A program made the position numbers and the translations under genes. Below, piece by piece: positions 38,663-48,985 of a DNA stretch of 64,000 bases; the stretch's first letter is position 1; each line of letters opens with the position of its first letter. Under the pieces are notes generated by a model, which was given only the letters and a program-made list of their open reading frames with translations, was not told where the DNA came from and did not search any database. This stretch comes from an uncultured Arcanobacterium sp. (lineage in GTDB: Bacteria; Actinomycetota; Actinomycetes; Actinomycetales; Actinomycetaceae): positions 1 through 64,000 of the forward strand of contig CAMCHI010000001.1 of assembly GCA_945874735.1 (NCBI GenBank), given 5' to 3'.

Positions 38663-41194
38663 GTGTTTGAGCGTTTTACGGATCGTGCACGGCGCGTAAT
38701 TGTGTTGGCACAAGAAGAAGCTCGCAACCTGAAGCACAATTATTTAGGCACTGAGCATATCTTATTAGGATTAATTAAAGAGGGCGATGGAGTAGCAGCC
38801 CGCGCCTTAGAATCTTTAGACATTACTTTTGATGTGGTGCGCGATAATGTAATTGAAGCTATTGGAGAGGGCCAAGAGCAGCCTAGTGGACATATTCCAT
38901 TTACTCCGCGTGCGAAAAAAGTTTTAGAGTACGCTATGCGTGAAGGCTTGCAGCTGGGTCATTCTTATATTGGTACGGAGCATTTGCTGTTAGGTTTGTG
39001 TAGAGAGCAAGAAGGTTTAGCTGCACAAGTGCTTACTAAGCTAGATGCAGACGCTACTAAAATCCGTAACCAAGTAACTGCTTTACTTTCGGGTTATCAA
39101 GGCAAGGAAGCAGTAGGTGTAGGTGCTGGTTCGCAACGCGAGGGTGTGAAGGCTGGTTCTACTCTTTTAGATCAGTTTGGGCGTAACTTAACCCAGTCGG
39201 CACGGGAAAATAAATTAGACCCAGTAATTGGTAGACATTTAGAAGCTCAGCGAGTAATGCAGGTGCTTTCTCGTCGCACTAAAAATAATCCAGTACTCAT
39301 TGGAGAACCCGGCGTAGGTAAGACGGCCGTGGTTGAGGGACTTGCTCAGTCTATTTGCGCTGGTGACGTGCCAGAAACCTTGAAAGATAAGCAGCTTTAT
39401 TCTTTGGATATGGGCTCTTTGGTGGCTGGTTCACGTTATCGTGGTGATTTTGAGGATCGCATGAAGAAGATCTTGAAAGAGATCAATTCGCGGGGCGATA
39501 TTATTTTGTTTATCGACGAGATTCATACTTTAGTGGGGGCAGGTGCAGCTGAGGGAGCTTTAGATGCGGCGTCTTTGCTGAAACCAATGATGGCGCGTGG
39601 AGAGTTGCAAATTATTGGAGCTACTACGCTAGATGAATATCGTAAGTACATTGAGAAAGATGCAGCTTTAGAACGGCGTTTCCAGCCCATTCAAGTGGAG
39701 CAGCCTACAGTAAAAGAAACGATTGCTATTTTAGAGGGGTTGCGAGATCGTTATGAGGCTTTCCATCGGGTGACTATTACCGATGAGGCTTTAGAAGCAG
39801 CCGCAGAAATGGCAGATCGTTATATTAATGATCGTTTCTTACCTGATAAAGCAATTGATTTAATTGACGAAGCTGGAGCTCGTTTAGCTATCCAAAAGAT
39901 GACTGCCCCTCCAGAGTTGCGGGAGTTGGACGAGAAGATTGCCCAGTTGCAGGAAGTGAAAGAAGCTGCAATTGAGGGGCAGGACTTTGAGAAAGCAGCG
40001 TCTTTACGAGACGAAATGCAACAGTTAAAGGACGCCCGTGCAGAGCGAGAAAAGGCTTGGCGTGAGGGTGATTTAGACGTAGTGGCAGTGGTAGATGAAG
40101 ATTTGATTGCCGAGGTGCTTTCGATGAGCACGGGTATTCCAGTATTTAAGCTAACTGAGGCGGAATCGGCGAAGTTATTGCGCATGGAAGATGAACTTCA
40201 TAAGCGCGTTATTGGTCAAGATGAAGCAGTGAAAGCTATTTCGCAGTCTATTCGTCGTGCGCGGGCAGGATTGAAAGATCCAAATCGTCCAGGAGGTTCA
40301 TTCATTTTTGCTGGCCCGACTGGTGTGGGTAAGACGGAGTTAGCAAAAGCCTTAGCAGAGTTTTTGTTTGGTGATGAAGATGCTTTGATTACGCTTGACA
40401 TGAGCGAGTATCAAGAAAAGCATACGGTATCGCGTTTGTTTGGTGCGCCTCCAGGATACGTAGGCTTTGATGAGGGCGGTCAGCTTACGGAAAAGGTGCG
40501 TCGCAAGCCGTTCTCAGTAGTGCTGTTTGACGAAGTGGAAAAAGCTCACCAAGATTTATTCAATTCACTACTGCAGATTTTAGAAGAAGGTCGTTTGACT
40601 GATTCGCAGGGTAGAGTGGTGGACTTTAAGAACACTATTATCATTATGACTACCAATCTAGGGGCAAAAGATATTGCTAAGGGAGTCAGCACTGGTTTCC
40701 AGTTTGATGAGGATACGGTGTCTTCTTATGAGCGTATGAAGACGCGCGTTAATGAGGAGTTAAAGAGCCATTTCCGTCCGGAGTTCTTGAACCGTGTAGA
40801 TGATATTATCGTATTCCCACAGCTGAATCGGGATGAGATTTTGCAGATTGTGGATTTGATGATTGCGAAACTAGATCGTCGTCTACAAGAGCAGGGCATG
40901 GCTTTGGCGCTTTCTCAGGCTGCTAAGCAACTTTTGGCAGATCGTGGATATGATCCGGTGTTGGGGGCGCGTCCGTTGCGTCGAGCTATTCAGCGGGATA
41001 TTGAGGATGTGCTTTCCGAGAAATTACTTTTTGGTGAGTTTAAGGCTGGTCAAACTATCGTGGTAGATGTGGATACGGAAAATATACCTGCTAGTTTTAC
41101 CTTTACCGGACATGATGGTGACTATCAGCTTCCTTCTGGGGTAGCTCCGACGGTAGATATTGCTACTGCCGAGTCTGTGCCTGGTGTGGAGTAA
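38663..41194 (+). CDS. clpC: ATP-dependent Clp protease ATP-binding subunit ClpC
   Basis: An 843-residue AAA+ unfoldase that feeds proteins to ClpP. Two N-terminal Clp repeats (from [19 protein letters not shown] to about 145), AAA-1 with Walker A GEPGVGKT (about 214), a UVR-containing middle domain (about 425-460) and AAA-2 with GPTGVGKT (about 551) and Walker [12 protein letters not shown]. The start is given in the sequence as GTG, with TAAGGAG upstream. Monocistronic with its own terminator. Confidence 0.96.
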   Translation: MFERFTDRARRVIVLAQEEARNLKHNYLGTEHILLGLIKEGDGVAARALESLDITFDVVRDNVIEAIGEGQEQPSGHIPFTPRAKKVLEYAMREGLQLGHSYIGTEHLLLGLCREQEGLAAQVLTKLDADATKIRNQVTALLSGYQGKEAVGVGAGSQREGVKAGSTLLDQFGRNLTQSARENKLDPVIGRHLEAQRVMQVLSRRTKNNPVLIGEPGVGKTAVVEGLAQSICAGDVPETLKDKQLYSLDMGSLVAGSRYRGDFEDRMKKILKEINSRGDIILFIDEIHTLVGAGAAEGALDAASLLKPMMARGELQIIGATTLDEYRKYIEKDAALERRFQPIQVEQPTVKETIAILEGLRDRYEAFHRVTITDEALEAAAEMADRYINDRFLPDKAIDLIDEAGARLAIQKMTAPPELRELDEKIAQLQEVKEAAIEGQDFEKAASLRDEMQQLKDARAEREKAWREGDLDVVAVVDEDLIAEVLSMSTGIPVFKLTEAESAKLLRMEDELHKRVIGQDEAVKAISQSIRRARAGLKDPNRPGGSFIFAGPTGVGKTELAKALAEFLFGDEDALITLDMSEYQEKHTVSRLFGAPPGYVGFDEGGQLTEKVRRKPFSVVLFDEVEKAHQDLFNSLLQILEEGRLTDSQGRVVDFKNTIIIMTTNLGAKDIAKGVSTGFQFDEDTVSSYERMKTRVNEELKSHFRPEFLNRVDDIIVFPQLNRDEILQIVDLMIAKLDRRLQEQGMALALSQAAKQLLADRGYDPVLGARPLRRAIQRDIEDVLSEKLLFGEFKAGQTIVVDVDTENIPASFTFTGHDGDYQLPSGVAPTVDIATAESVPGVE

Positions 41195-41247
41195 TTTTCT
41201 GCTGATTTATTGCTAGCTGCTTGCTGGTTTTAGTAAGAGTTAGGGTG

Positions 41248-41290
41248 AAATCTGGGTGTTGCCACTAGAGTAATGCCCAGATTTTCTTTT
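41248..41290 (+). terminator. Terminator of clpC
   Basis: A 9-bp stem (41248-41256 with 41276-41284) followed by TTCTTTT. Confidence 0.75.
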
Positions 41291-41383
41291 GTAATAAAAC
41301 CGATTGAGAATTGAATAATTCAAGAGAATTTCACGGGTTTGGTTGTAAATAAAAGTTTTTTAGAGCAATTCAATTTTATGGAT

Positions 41384-41545
41384 TTTTGGACGTTTCTAGT
41401 CCAAAATGTGTCGCACATTATAATTTGTTGATTTATCAGGGGTAATTAATTTTCGGACTATTAACGTCCAGATTACTGCATCTAATTTAGGACTTTAGTT
41501 GCATTTAATACTGATACTAAAAGATTACATTGCCTAGTAAAGTCC
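41384..41545. promoter_or_regulatory. GGAC/GTCC inverted-repeat array upstream of the cai-like operon
   Basis: Three inverted pairs: TTTTGGAC-N7-GTCCAAAA (41384-41406), GGAC-N7-GTCC (41455-41469) and GGACTTTA ... TAAAGTCC (41490-41497 and 41538-41545). The first two share identical core and spacing. The last arm lies about 20 bp before the MFS start, so this is a candidate operator set for the operon. The regulator is not known. Confidence 0.55.
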
Positions 41546-41566
41546 AATCATGAAAGGTAAGTTTCA

Positions 41567-42883
41567 ATGTTGAAATTTCTTAGTCAAGAGCGGCGAGCCA
41601 CTGACTTATCTCGCGCTCATTCATTATTCCTTTTGATCCTAGTATCTATTGGAAGCTCCATTATTTACACCCCGGCTTATATCAAGTTCGTATTTGATGA
41701 GCCACTAGCTAGAGCAGTAATCGCTGCCGGTGCTTCCACCGAAGCTACCGTGCAAACCGACTTGGGTATGCTAATGAGTGCATATGCATGGACTGCTCTT
41801 ATCTGCTACCTACCATCTGGTATCGTAGCTGACCGTGTACGTGTACGTACCCTAGCTTGGGTAGGTTTCAGCACTACCGCATTATTAACTGCTTGGTTTG
41901 CTTTCTTCCCATCGTTTACCACGCTACTAGGCTTATTTATTGCTATGGGTATCACTACCATTCTTATCTGGTGGGGTATTCGTTTCAAGCTAGTACGTCT
42001 TATCTCCACCGAAGATAACTACTCGCGCAACATTGGTATCTCCTACGGTTTCTACGGTCTAGCTGGTCTATTACTAGGCCTAGTAAATGCTTGGATTGTT
42101 ACCAACCTATTCCTTAACAACCCAATCATGCCAATGCGCGCTCTATTGCTAATCCTAGCTGCTCTTATCTTCATTCTAGGCGTACTTTCCTTCCTCTTCA
42201 TTCCACGATTTGAAGGCGAAATTGGTTCGGCAGAAGGTGGCTTCAACGTAAAGCAACTAGCATCGGTACTAACTAACCCAGTAGTATGGCTAGCTGCTCT
42301 TACCCTATTCTTTGTTTACTTCTTCTACACTGGCGTAAACCAGACTACCGGTTATCTAACCGAAGTATTGGGTGCATCTATCGGCGTAGTATCCGTAATT
42401 GGTGTTATCCGCACCTACGGTGTATCGCTACTTTCTGCTCCATTCTTTGGTGCAGTAGCTACCAAGGTAGGCTCCCCATCTACCGTTATCGCAGTTGGTT
42501 CGGTAACTGCAGCTCTAGGCTTAGCAGCATTCGCATTCATGCCAGCTAGCTCCTCGTTAGTTATCGTGGCAGCTGTAGTAGCAATCTTGCTTGGCTTTGT
42601 GGCAAACGGTGTATTCGGTATCTGCTCCAGCCAGCTTACCGAAGGTAAAGTGCCACTAAATATTTTCGGTACTGCCACTGGTCTGCTTTCGGTAGTAGGC
42701 TTCCTACCAGATACCTTCTCTTACATCTGGTTTGGTAAGATCCGCGATGCTAACCAAGCAAATCCAGAAGTTGCATTCAACCAGATCTTCCTAATTTTGG
42801 CAGGATCTGCTGTAATCGCAGCTCTTTGTGCAATCGCTTTGGTAGTAGTAGCACGCAAGCGTGCAGCTCTTGTTAGTGAGTAA
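41567..42883 (+). CDS. MFS transporter, first gene of the cai-like operon
   Basis: A 438-residue transporter with twelve hydrophobic helices, similar in outline to the YihN/UhpC group. Codon use is strongly restricted (CTA, GTA, ACC), suggesting high expression. It takes the place that the betaine carrier CaiT has in carnitine operons but belongs to another superfamily, so the imported compound is probably not a betaine. Eight bp before the hydrolase gene. AAAGGTAAG lies upstream. Confidence 0.82.
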   Translation: MLKFLSQERRATDLSRAHSLFLLILVSIGSSIIYTPAYIKFVFDEPLARAVIAAGASTEATVQTDLGMLMSAYAWTALICYLPSGIVADRVRVRTLAWVGFSTTALLTAWFAFFPSFTTLLGLFIAMGITTILIWWGIRFKLVRLISTEDNYSRNIGISYGFYGLAGLLLGLVNAWIVTNLFLNNPIMPMRALLLILAALIFILGVLSFLFIPRFEGEIGSAEGGFNVKQLASVLTNPVVWLAALTLFFVYFFYTGVNQTTGYLTEVLGASIGVVSVIGVIRTYGVSLLSAPFFGAVATKVGSPSTVIAVGSVTAALGLAAFAFMPASSSLVIVAAVVAILLGFVANGVFGICSSQLTEGKVPLNIFGTATGLLSVVGFLPDTFSYIWFGKIRDANQANPEVAFNQIFLILAGSAVIAALCAIALVVVARKRAALVSE

Positions 42884-42891
42884 ATAGAATC

Positions 42892-43869
42892 ATGAATCGC
42901 AAACTAGATGTGCCATCGTTATGGTCTGCCAAAATGGGTGAAGTAGTAGCCAAGCAGACCGAACTCGTCGCAGGTGGATATGTGCCTGGGCAAACCTTAG
43001 CTGAAATGCGGGAAGTGTATCGCAAAGAACGCACTTTCTGGAATGAAGGTGGCCCGCAAGTAGCTTCGGCTCTTGATGTGCAGGTGCCTACTCGGCACGG
43101 TGAAGTGACGGTACGTCACTACCGCCCAGAAGGAGTAGCTGATAATACGGCGCTACCTGTGATTTTCTATATGCACGGTGGTGGCTGGGTGCTGGGCGAT
43201 CTTGACACCCACGATCGTATTACCCGCAGTATCTGTGCTTTTACCGGCGCAGCAGTAGTGGCAATTGACTACACTCTTTCTCCAGAAGCAAAGTATCCAC
43301 AAGCAATTGAAGAATGTGTGGACGTGGTGGGCTATGTGCGTAACCACGCTGATACTTGGCAGATTGACGGCGATGATATTTCTTTCGCTGGAGATTCTGG
43401 TGGAGCACATCTTGCCTTGGCTGTAATTTTGCGGGCACGCGATGAAGAAATGCAGTTGAAGCTACGGGCAATGCTGCTTTTCTATGGCGCATTTGGTTTG
43501 CGAGATTCCCGTTCAATGCGACTCTTAGGCGGCCCTTGGGATGGGCTTACCGAAGAAGATTACCTTTACTATTTGAGTGCTTACTTAAATGATTTGAGCG
43601 AGCTTACCACGGAAAAGTACGTGAATTTGCTTGCCAATGATTTTTCCTACGAAGTTCCAGCTGCTTACATCGTAAGTGCGCAGCTAGATCCACTCCGTGA
43701 TGATTCACAAGTCTTAACGGAGTTGTTGGAATTAGCAGGAGTGCCTGTTGAGCACCGCGAGTTTAAGCAAGTAATTCACGCTTTCTTGCATCATTCTCGA
43801 ATGTTGCCAGAAGCTATGGAAGCCCTCCAAGAGTCTGCTGCATATTGGAAAAAGCAAACAGCTAAATAG
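42892..43869 (+). CDS. Alpha/beta hydrolase of the hormone-sensitive lipase type
   Basis: 325 residues. The oxyanion-hole motif HGGG (95-98, YMHGGGWVLGDLDTHDR) and the nucleophile motif GDSGG (Ser169) define the HSL/acetylesterase family. A C-terminal AQLDPLRDD aspartate and a histidine in KQVIHAFLHHS complete the triad. Expected to cleave an ester or thioester. Lying between an uptake carrier and CoA-handling enzymes, it may release the acid that the pathway then activates (inference). Confidence 0.87.
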   Translation: MNRKLDVPSLWSAKMGEVVAKQTELVAGGYVPGQTLAEMREVYRKERTFWNEGGPQVASALDVQVPTRHGEVTVRHYRPEGVADNTALPVIFYMHGGGWVLGDLDTHDRITRSICAFTGAAVVAIDYTLSPEAKYPQAIEECVDVVGYVRNHADTWQIDGDDISFAGDSGGAHLALAVILRARDEEMQLKLRAMLLFYGAFGLRDSRSMRLLGGPWDGLTEEDYLYYLSAYLNDLSELTTEKYVNLLANDFSYEVPAAYIVSAQLDPLRDDSQVLTELLELAGVPVEHREFKQVIHAFLHHSRMLPEAMEALQESAAYWKKQTAK

Positions 43870-43920
43870 TTTTTCGTAAATATAAAAGTAGATGTAAGTA
43901 AAAATAAGGAGCTGAAAATA

Positions 43921-45054
43921 ATGGAGTTTTCATTAAATGAAGATCAGCAGTTAATGGTGGATGCGTTCACCGAGCTGATGCGTTCCCGTGCTTGGGATAA
44001 GTATTTTCACGAGTGCGATCAGAAGCATGAATATCCAATTGAATGGACGGAAGCTATCTGTGAACTAGGTTTTGATCGTATCCTACTTCCAGAAGAGCAT
44101 GACGGTTTGGGTGCAGACTGGGTAACTCTTACCGCTGCATATGAGGCTTTAGGGCGCGAAGGCGGGCCAACTTATGTGCTTTACCAGCTACCATGCTGGG
44201 ATACGGTATTGCGCGAGGGTACTCCAGAGCAGATTGAAAAGATTCTTAGCTTTGTGGGTACCGGTAAGCAGATGTTGAACTATGCGATGACCGAGCCATC
44301 AGCCGGTTCTTCATGGGACGACATGAAGACCACCTACACCCGTAAAGACGGCAAGGTATATCTAAATGGTCATAAGACCTTTATTACTTCTTCTCTTTAC
44401 GCTCCTTACTTGGTGGTAATGGCACGCGACTCAGAAAACATGGATACTTACACGGAATGGTTTGTAGACATGAGCTTGCCAGGTATCACGAAAGAGCCAT
44501 TAGATAAGCTCGGTTTACGCATGGATTCTTGCTGCGACATTTACTTCGACAATGTAGAGCTAGAAGAAAAAGACTTATTCGGTAAGGAAGGAAATGGTTT
44601 CCGTCGCGGTGTTGCCGATTTCGATTTGGAGCGTTTCCTAGTAGCTCTCACCAATTATGGTCAGGCTTACTGTGCATTTGAAGACGCAGCAAAGTATGCA
44701 AACCAGCGTATTCAAGGTGGTCAGGCTATTGCCCGTCATCAGCTAATTCAGCTTAAGTTTGCGGAGATGAAGATCCGCCTCACCAATATGCGTAATATGC
44801 TATACGAGATTGCGTGGAAGCACGACAACGGTTTACTTTCGCGTGGCGACTGCTCGATGGCTAAGTACTATTGTGCACACGCTGCTTTCGAGGTAGTAGA
44901 CGATGCACTCCAAGTACTAGCAGGCGTAGGTATCACTGGTGAACATCGTGTACAGCGTTTCTTCCGCGATTTGCGTGTAGACCGTGTTTCGGGTGGTACT
45001 GACGAAATGATGATTCTTACCGCTGGCCGTTCAGCCCTTTACGATTACCGCTGA
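43921..45054 (+). CDS. caiA: CaiA-like acyl-CoA dehydrogenase (enoyl-CoA reductase)
   Basis: A 377-residue flavoprotein. [16 protein letters not shown] at the start, the FAD region [30 protein letters not shown] and the C-terminal [29 protein letters not shown] closely follow crotonobetainyl-CoA reductase (CaiA) rather than ordinary beta-oxidation dehydrogenases. In the carnitine pathway this enzyme reduces the double bond with electrons from FixAB, and the same direction is expected here because fixABCX follow. Strong ribosome site (AAGGAG). Confidence 0.85.
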   Translation: MEFSLNEDQQLMVDAFTELMRSRAWDKYFHECDQKHEYPIEWTEAICELGFDRILLPEEHDGLGADWVTLTAAYEALGREGGPTYVLYQLPCWDTVLREGTPEQIEKILSFVGTGKQMLNYAMTEPSAGSSWDDMKTTYTRKDGKVYLNGHKTFITSSLYAPYLVVMARDSENMDTYTEWFVDMSLPGITKEPLDKLGLRMDSCCDIYFDNVELEEKDLFGKEGNGFRRGVADFDLERFLVALTNYGQAYCAFEDAAKYANQRIQGGQAIARHQLIQLKFAEMKIRLTNMRNMLYEIAWKHDNGLLSRGDCSMAKYYCAHAAFEVVDDALQVLAGVGITGEHRVQRFFRDLRVDRVSGGTDEMMILTAGRSALYDYR

Positions 45055-45080
45055 CATAACCATAAGGAAGGATAAAAATC

Positions 45081-46301
45081 ATGCAGTTACCTACCGAGAA
45101 ACCCTCTTATGGTGTATTAGACGGAGTAAAAGTAGTTTACTCCGCAGTAGAAATTGCTGCTCCTACCGCCGCTGCTATCATGGGCGAATGGGGAGCTGAC
45201 GTTACCTGGATTGAAAACGTATGGACTGGCGATTCCATGCGCGACACCACTTGGGTAAAAGAAATGGAACGACGCAATATGCGCTCCATTTCGATGAACC
45301 CATTTAGTGAAGAAGGTAAAGAAGCTCTACGCGCAATTATTAAAGACGCCGATATTTTCATTGAGTCCTCTAAAGGTCCAATGTATGCGCGTAAAGGCAT
45401 TACTGATGAGTTCCTATGGGAAGTAAATCCAAAGCTAGTTATCGTACACGTTTCTGGTTTTGGTCAGTACGGCGATGAAACTCAAGTAAATTCGGCAGCC
45501 TACGATTTAACCGTGGGTGCATACGCCGGAATTGTATCGCAAAATGGTACGGCTGAACAGCCTATGAATATCTCGCCATATCTAGGAGATTACATTAACT
45601 CCTTGATGATTATTTCTTCTTCTTTAGCCGCTTTACACCGAGTAAAGGTGACGGGAGAAGGAGAAAGTATCGACATGGCAATGTACGAAACCTTGTTGCG
45701 TGTGGGCACTTACTACATGATGGACTACATGAACGCGGGTATTACTTATCCACGTCCAGGAGCCCGTCATCAAAACCTCTGCGGTATCGGTATTTACGAA
45801 TGTAAAGACGGATATATTGGTTTGTGCCTATATGGTGTACCACAGAATAAGCATCTCTTAGAGCGCATTGGTTTAGGACATTTATGGGGTACGGAAGAAT
45901 ATCCGGAAGACACTTCTGCATTATGGCTAGATAGTCCGAAGGCAGACCTAATCCAAGAAACCTTAGAGAACTGGCTTAAGACCCAGTCGAAGTACGATGT
46001 ACAGGCCGACTTTGTGGCACATCGTATTGCGGCACAAGTGGTTAATGAATTTGATGATATTCTCGCAGCTGAGCATACTAAGTTGCGCGAATGCTTCATC
46101 GAGTGGGAAAACGCTGAAGGTAAGACCATTAAGGGTCTAAATACTTTCCCGAAGTTTGCCCGTAACCCAGGTGCTTTCTGGCGTCCAATGCCAGCTCTTG
46201 GCGCTGACACCCGCGATGTGTTAGAGCGAGCTGGTTTAACTCCAGAACAGATTGCTTTCTTAATTGAAAGCGGTACCGTTAAGGTAGCAAACGAGGAATA
46301 A
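45081..46301 (+). CDS. caiB: CaiB-like CoA transferase (family III)
   Basis: 406 residues. Family III CoA transferase that moves CoA between carboxylic acids. The catalytic aspartate is probably Asp170 in PYLGDYINSLM. The N-terminal GVKVVYSAVEIAAPTAAAIMGEWGADVTWIE and FGQYGDETQVNSAAYDLTVGAYAG are characteristic of CaiB. It should recycle CoA from the reduced product to the incoming acid, saving ATP. AAGGAAGG upstream of the ATG at 45081; 4 bp before caiC. Confidence 0.87.
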   Translation: MQLPTEKPSYGVLDGVKVVYSAVEIAAPTAAAIMGEWGADVTWIENVWTGDSMRDTTWVKEMERRNMRSISMNPFSEEGKEALRAIIKDADIFIESSKGPMYARKGITDEFLWEVNPKLVIVHVSGFGQYGDETQVNSAAYDLTVGAYAGIVSQNGTAEQPMNISPYLGDYINSLMIISSSLAALHRVKVTGEGESIDMAMYETLLRVGTYYMMDYMNAGITYPRPGARHQNLCGIGIYECKDGYIGLCLYGVPQNKHLLERIGLGHLWGTEEYPEDTSALWLDSPKADLIQETLENWLKTQSKYDVQADFVAHRIAAQVVNEFDDILAAEHTKLRECFIEWENAEGKTIKGLNTFPKFARNPGAFWRPMPALGADTRDVLERAGLTPEQIAFLIESGTVKVANEE

Positions 46302-46305
46302 TCTC

Positions 46306-47934
46306 GTGAATAATCAGTTAGTTACTTGCCCAGTGGAAACCGTGCGCGACGCATGGGAGTTTCAGGTTGCTCAGCGACCCGACCAAGAATTTTTGGTACA
46401 CGAAACTTCCTACACTGGGCAAGTAACTACTTTTACTTATGCCCAAATGGATAGGGAAGTAAGAAAACTGGCAGTTTTATTGCAAAATCAGGGAGTGCAA
46501 AAAGCTGACCAAATTTTACTTTACATGGGTAATACCAGTGAATTTGTGACGGCTATGCTGGCAATCGCTCTGTTGGGAGCAGTGGCAGTGCCAGTAGATG
46601 AAACTTCCAGCCCCCATGAATTTAATCGTATTAGTAGTTTGTGTACTGCTCAGAAAGTGATGGTAGACCATACTACGCTTGCTGTCTTACCAGAACTAGA
46701 TTTTTCACAAATAGATACTTTATTAGTATTTTCTTACACCCAGCTAGAAGCATTTACTTTACCGGCAACTACTGCTATTTTTACTTGTCTAGAGGTAATG
46801 CCAGCTTTGCCAAGCCTAGATCCTGCCCAATTACGTATGCCTACTTTAGCGGGTAGTGACTTATATGAATTACTTTTTACTTCCGGCACTACTGCTGAAC
46901 CTAAAGGGGTAATGATTACCCAGCGTAATGTGGTAGAGTCGGGAAATTTTGTGGTGTGGGAATTAGCTTTGGGTGCTGCGGATCGTTACGCCACTTCAAT
47001 GGTATCTACTAGGGTGAATTTTCAACTTTCAGCTTTTGCCCCTGTATTGCTGGCAGGAGCTACCCTGATTATGTTTTCGCATTACAGTGCTTCCCGATTC
47101 TGGAAACAATTACAACGCCATAAAGCGACTGTAGTGCAAGGCATGGCTTTAATTGTTAGCACTCTTTTACGGCAAGTAGTGGCTAGTGATGAACAAGAGC
47201 ATAATTTGCGGATTATGCACTATTTTTTGCCGTTAAGCGATACGGAAAAGCAGGCTTTTGAGCAGCGTTTCAGAGTTAAATTATTAAATAACTATGGCTC
47301 TACGGAAACTTTAGTAGGGGTAATTACCGATTACAGTCACGGTAACGAAAAATGGCCCTCGGTAGGGCGTGTAGGTCCAGGCTATACTGCTAAACTCGTG
47401 ACACCAGATGGTGAAATAGTGTCCTCTGGTGAAGTGGGGGAACTGTGGATTAAAGGTGAACCTGGCGTTACTTTAATGGCTGGATACTGGAATAATGAAT
47501 CTGCCACGGCAGAAGTACTCACTCCAGATGGTTGGTATCGCACTGGCGACTATATGTATAGCGTAGATGGCTGGTATTACTTTGTGGATCGTCGTACTGA
47601 TTTAATTAAACGCAACGGAGAAACTGTTTCTTCTGCTGAAGTGGAAAGCGTAATTTCGCAGTTACCAGAAGTGCTAGAAGTGGCGGTAGTGGGTGTTCCC
47701 GATGTAGTGCGCGGGCAAGCTATTTGTGCAGTGGTAGTGTTGGCCGCAGATAAAGAGATTTCAGAAGCCCGAATAATTGAGCATTGTGCTCAGTACTTAG
47801 CTCCATTTAAGGTGCCTTCTGAGGTAGTTTTCCGCACTCAGCTTCCGCGTGGAGCATACGGAAAAGTAAATAAAGCAGCATTAGTTGCAGGTATAGAGAA
47901 TCTGTTTGATAACGGAAATTCTGTTGATAACTGA
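46306..47934 (+). CDS. caiC: CaiC-like acid-CoA ligase (AMP-forming)
   Basis: 542 residues of the ANL superfamily. ATP loop FTSGTTAEPKGVMIT, adenine motif NNYGSTET, GWYRTGDYMY, hinge RTDLIKRNGETVSSAEVE and catalytic lysine in PRGAYGKVNK are all present. It would make the first CoA thioester to prime the CaiB cycle. GTG start at 46306, only 4 bp after caiB. Confidence 0.87.
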   Translation: MNNQLVTCPVETVRDAWEFQVAQRPDQEFLVHETSYTGQVTTFTYAQMDREVRKLAVLLQNQGVQKADQILLYMGNTSEFVTAMLAIALLGAVAVPVDETSSPHEFNRISSLCTAQKVMVDHTTLAVLPELDFSQIDTLLVFSYTQLEAFTLPATTAIFTCLEVMPALPSLDPAQLRMPTLAGSDLYELLFTSGTTAEPKGVMITQRNVVESGNFVVWELALGAADRYATSMVSTRVNFQLSAFAPVLLAGATLIMFSHYSASRFWKQLQRHKATVVQGMALIVSTLLRQVVASDEQEHNLRIMHYFLPLSDTEKQAFEQRFRVKLLNNYGSTETLVGVITDYSHGNEKWPSVGRVGPGYTAKLVTPDGEIVSSGEVGELWIKGEPGVTLMAGYWNNESATAEVLTPDGWYRTGDYMYSVDGWYYFVDRRTDLIKRNGETVSSAEVESVISQLPEVLEVAVVGVPDVVRGQAICAVVVLAADKEISEARIIEHCAQYLAPFKVPSEVVFRTQLPRGAYGKVNKAALVAGIENLFDNGNSVDN

Positions 47935-47947
47935 AAGGACGGCAAAG

Positions 47948-48823
47948 ATGGCGATTAAAACAGAAATGGTTGGTCAGACATTTGGTCCATTTGTTCGGGA
48001 CTACACTTTCCGAGATTTGGAGCTTTTTGCATTAGGTTGTGGTTGCGGTATTGACGGCAAAGACGGCTTAGAGTACTTAAACGAAAAAGATGAGCGCGAT
48101 CCGCAGCTAAAGGTATTGCCAATGTTTGGTGCGATGCTAATTGTGGATTCAGAAGTTACTCGTACCATTGATTATGGCTACAACTATGCAGGTTCTTTGC
48201 ATTGGGGATTTGATATTAAGTTCCATCAGCCTATTACTAAGATGAGTGATCATTTAGAAACCATGGTGCGCCTAGAGGGTCTATATGATCGAGGTGAGGG
48301 CCGTGGACTATTAGCTCAGCATATTGGTGACACCTATGATTCAGAAGGCAATTTGCTATTTACTAATGAATCTTGGGATTGTTTGATTTATGACGGTGGT
48401 TGGGGTGGCCCAGCAGCTCCAAAGGACATTGTAGAAATGCCAGATCGGGAAGCAGATGTAGAAATTTGCGAAACTATCCCAGAAAATCAGGCGTTAATTT
48501 ACCGTCTATCTGGAGATTATCACCCACAGCATATCGATTGGGATTATGCGGCAGAAAATGGCGAACCACGTCCAATTTTGCACGCAATCTCCTACGCGGG
48601 AGTGGTAATGCGGCACGCTATTAGTGCTTTTGTGCCAGGTGAACCAGAACGCATTACTCGCTTTAAGACGCGCATTACTTCCCCAGTACACCCAGGTACT
48701 ACGCTTAAGACTAAGCTATGGAAAGTGGGCGAAGGAGAACTACGTTTTGCGTTGGTAGATGCAGATGCGGAAGAAACTGGCGCTAAGCCTCACCTAAATT
48801 GGGGTATTATCGAATACCGATAA
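47948..48823 (+). CDS. MaoC-type (R)-specific enoyl-CoA hydratase
   Basis: 291 residues from the ATG at 47948 (GAAAGGAC upstream). Two hot-dog halves like peroxisomal hydratase 2. The hydratase motif reads YRLSGDYHPQHIDWDYA, keeping the catalytic Asp and His, and is followed by RPILHAISYAGVVMRHAI. It replaces the crotonase-fold CaiD of carnitine operons. It could hydrate the enoyl-CoA or dehydrate a 3-hydroxyacyl-CoA to give the CaiA substrate. Last gene before a large imperfect hairpin. Confidence 0.82.
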   Translation: MAIKTEMVGQTFGPFVRDYTFRDLELFALGCGCGIDGKDGLEYLNEKDERDPQLKVLPMFGAMLIVDSEVTRTIDYGYNYAGSLHWGFDIKFHQPITKMSDHLETMVRLEGLYDRGEGRGLLAQHIGDTYDSEGNLLFTNESWDCLIYDGGWGGPAAPKDIVEMPDREADVEICETIPENQALIYRLSGDYHPQHIDWDYAAENGEPRPILHAISYAGVVMRHAISAFVPGEPERITRFKTRITSPVHPGTTLKTKLWKVGEGELRFALVDADAEETGAKPHLNWGIIEYR

Positions 48824-48843
48824 TTGAGGTTCGTCTATAGGCT

Positions 48844-48912
48844 GTGCTAGCAGGTAGAATGCCTTTTGCCTCCCTATAATTTCCAAGGTGTTCTATCTGC
48901 TGGCACTTATTT
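48844..48912 (+). terminator. Intercistronic hairpin before the second MFS gene
   Basis: Arms 48844-48859 and 48891-48906 pair over 16 positions with one G-U pair and one mismatch, followed by TTATTT. It may end the first transcript or reduce expression of the genes that follow. Confidence 0.55.
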
Positions 48913-48985
48913 AAGACTGCCTGCCAGTTCAGTCATTAGCTACTAATTCTAATAGTGGCGGTATCGAGTATAAGAAAGAGAAAAC

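Noticed and set aside
41567..48823. Plain carnitine operon
   Set aside because: CaiT, CaiD and CaiE are missing, and an esterase and MaoC hydratase are present, so the substrate should be left open.
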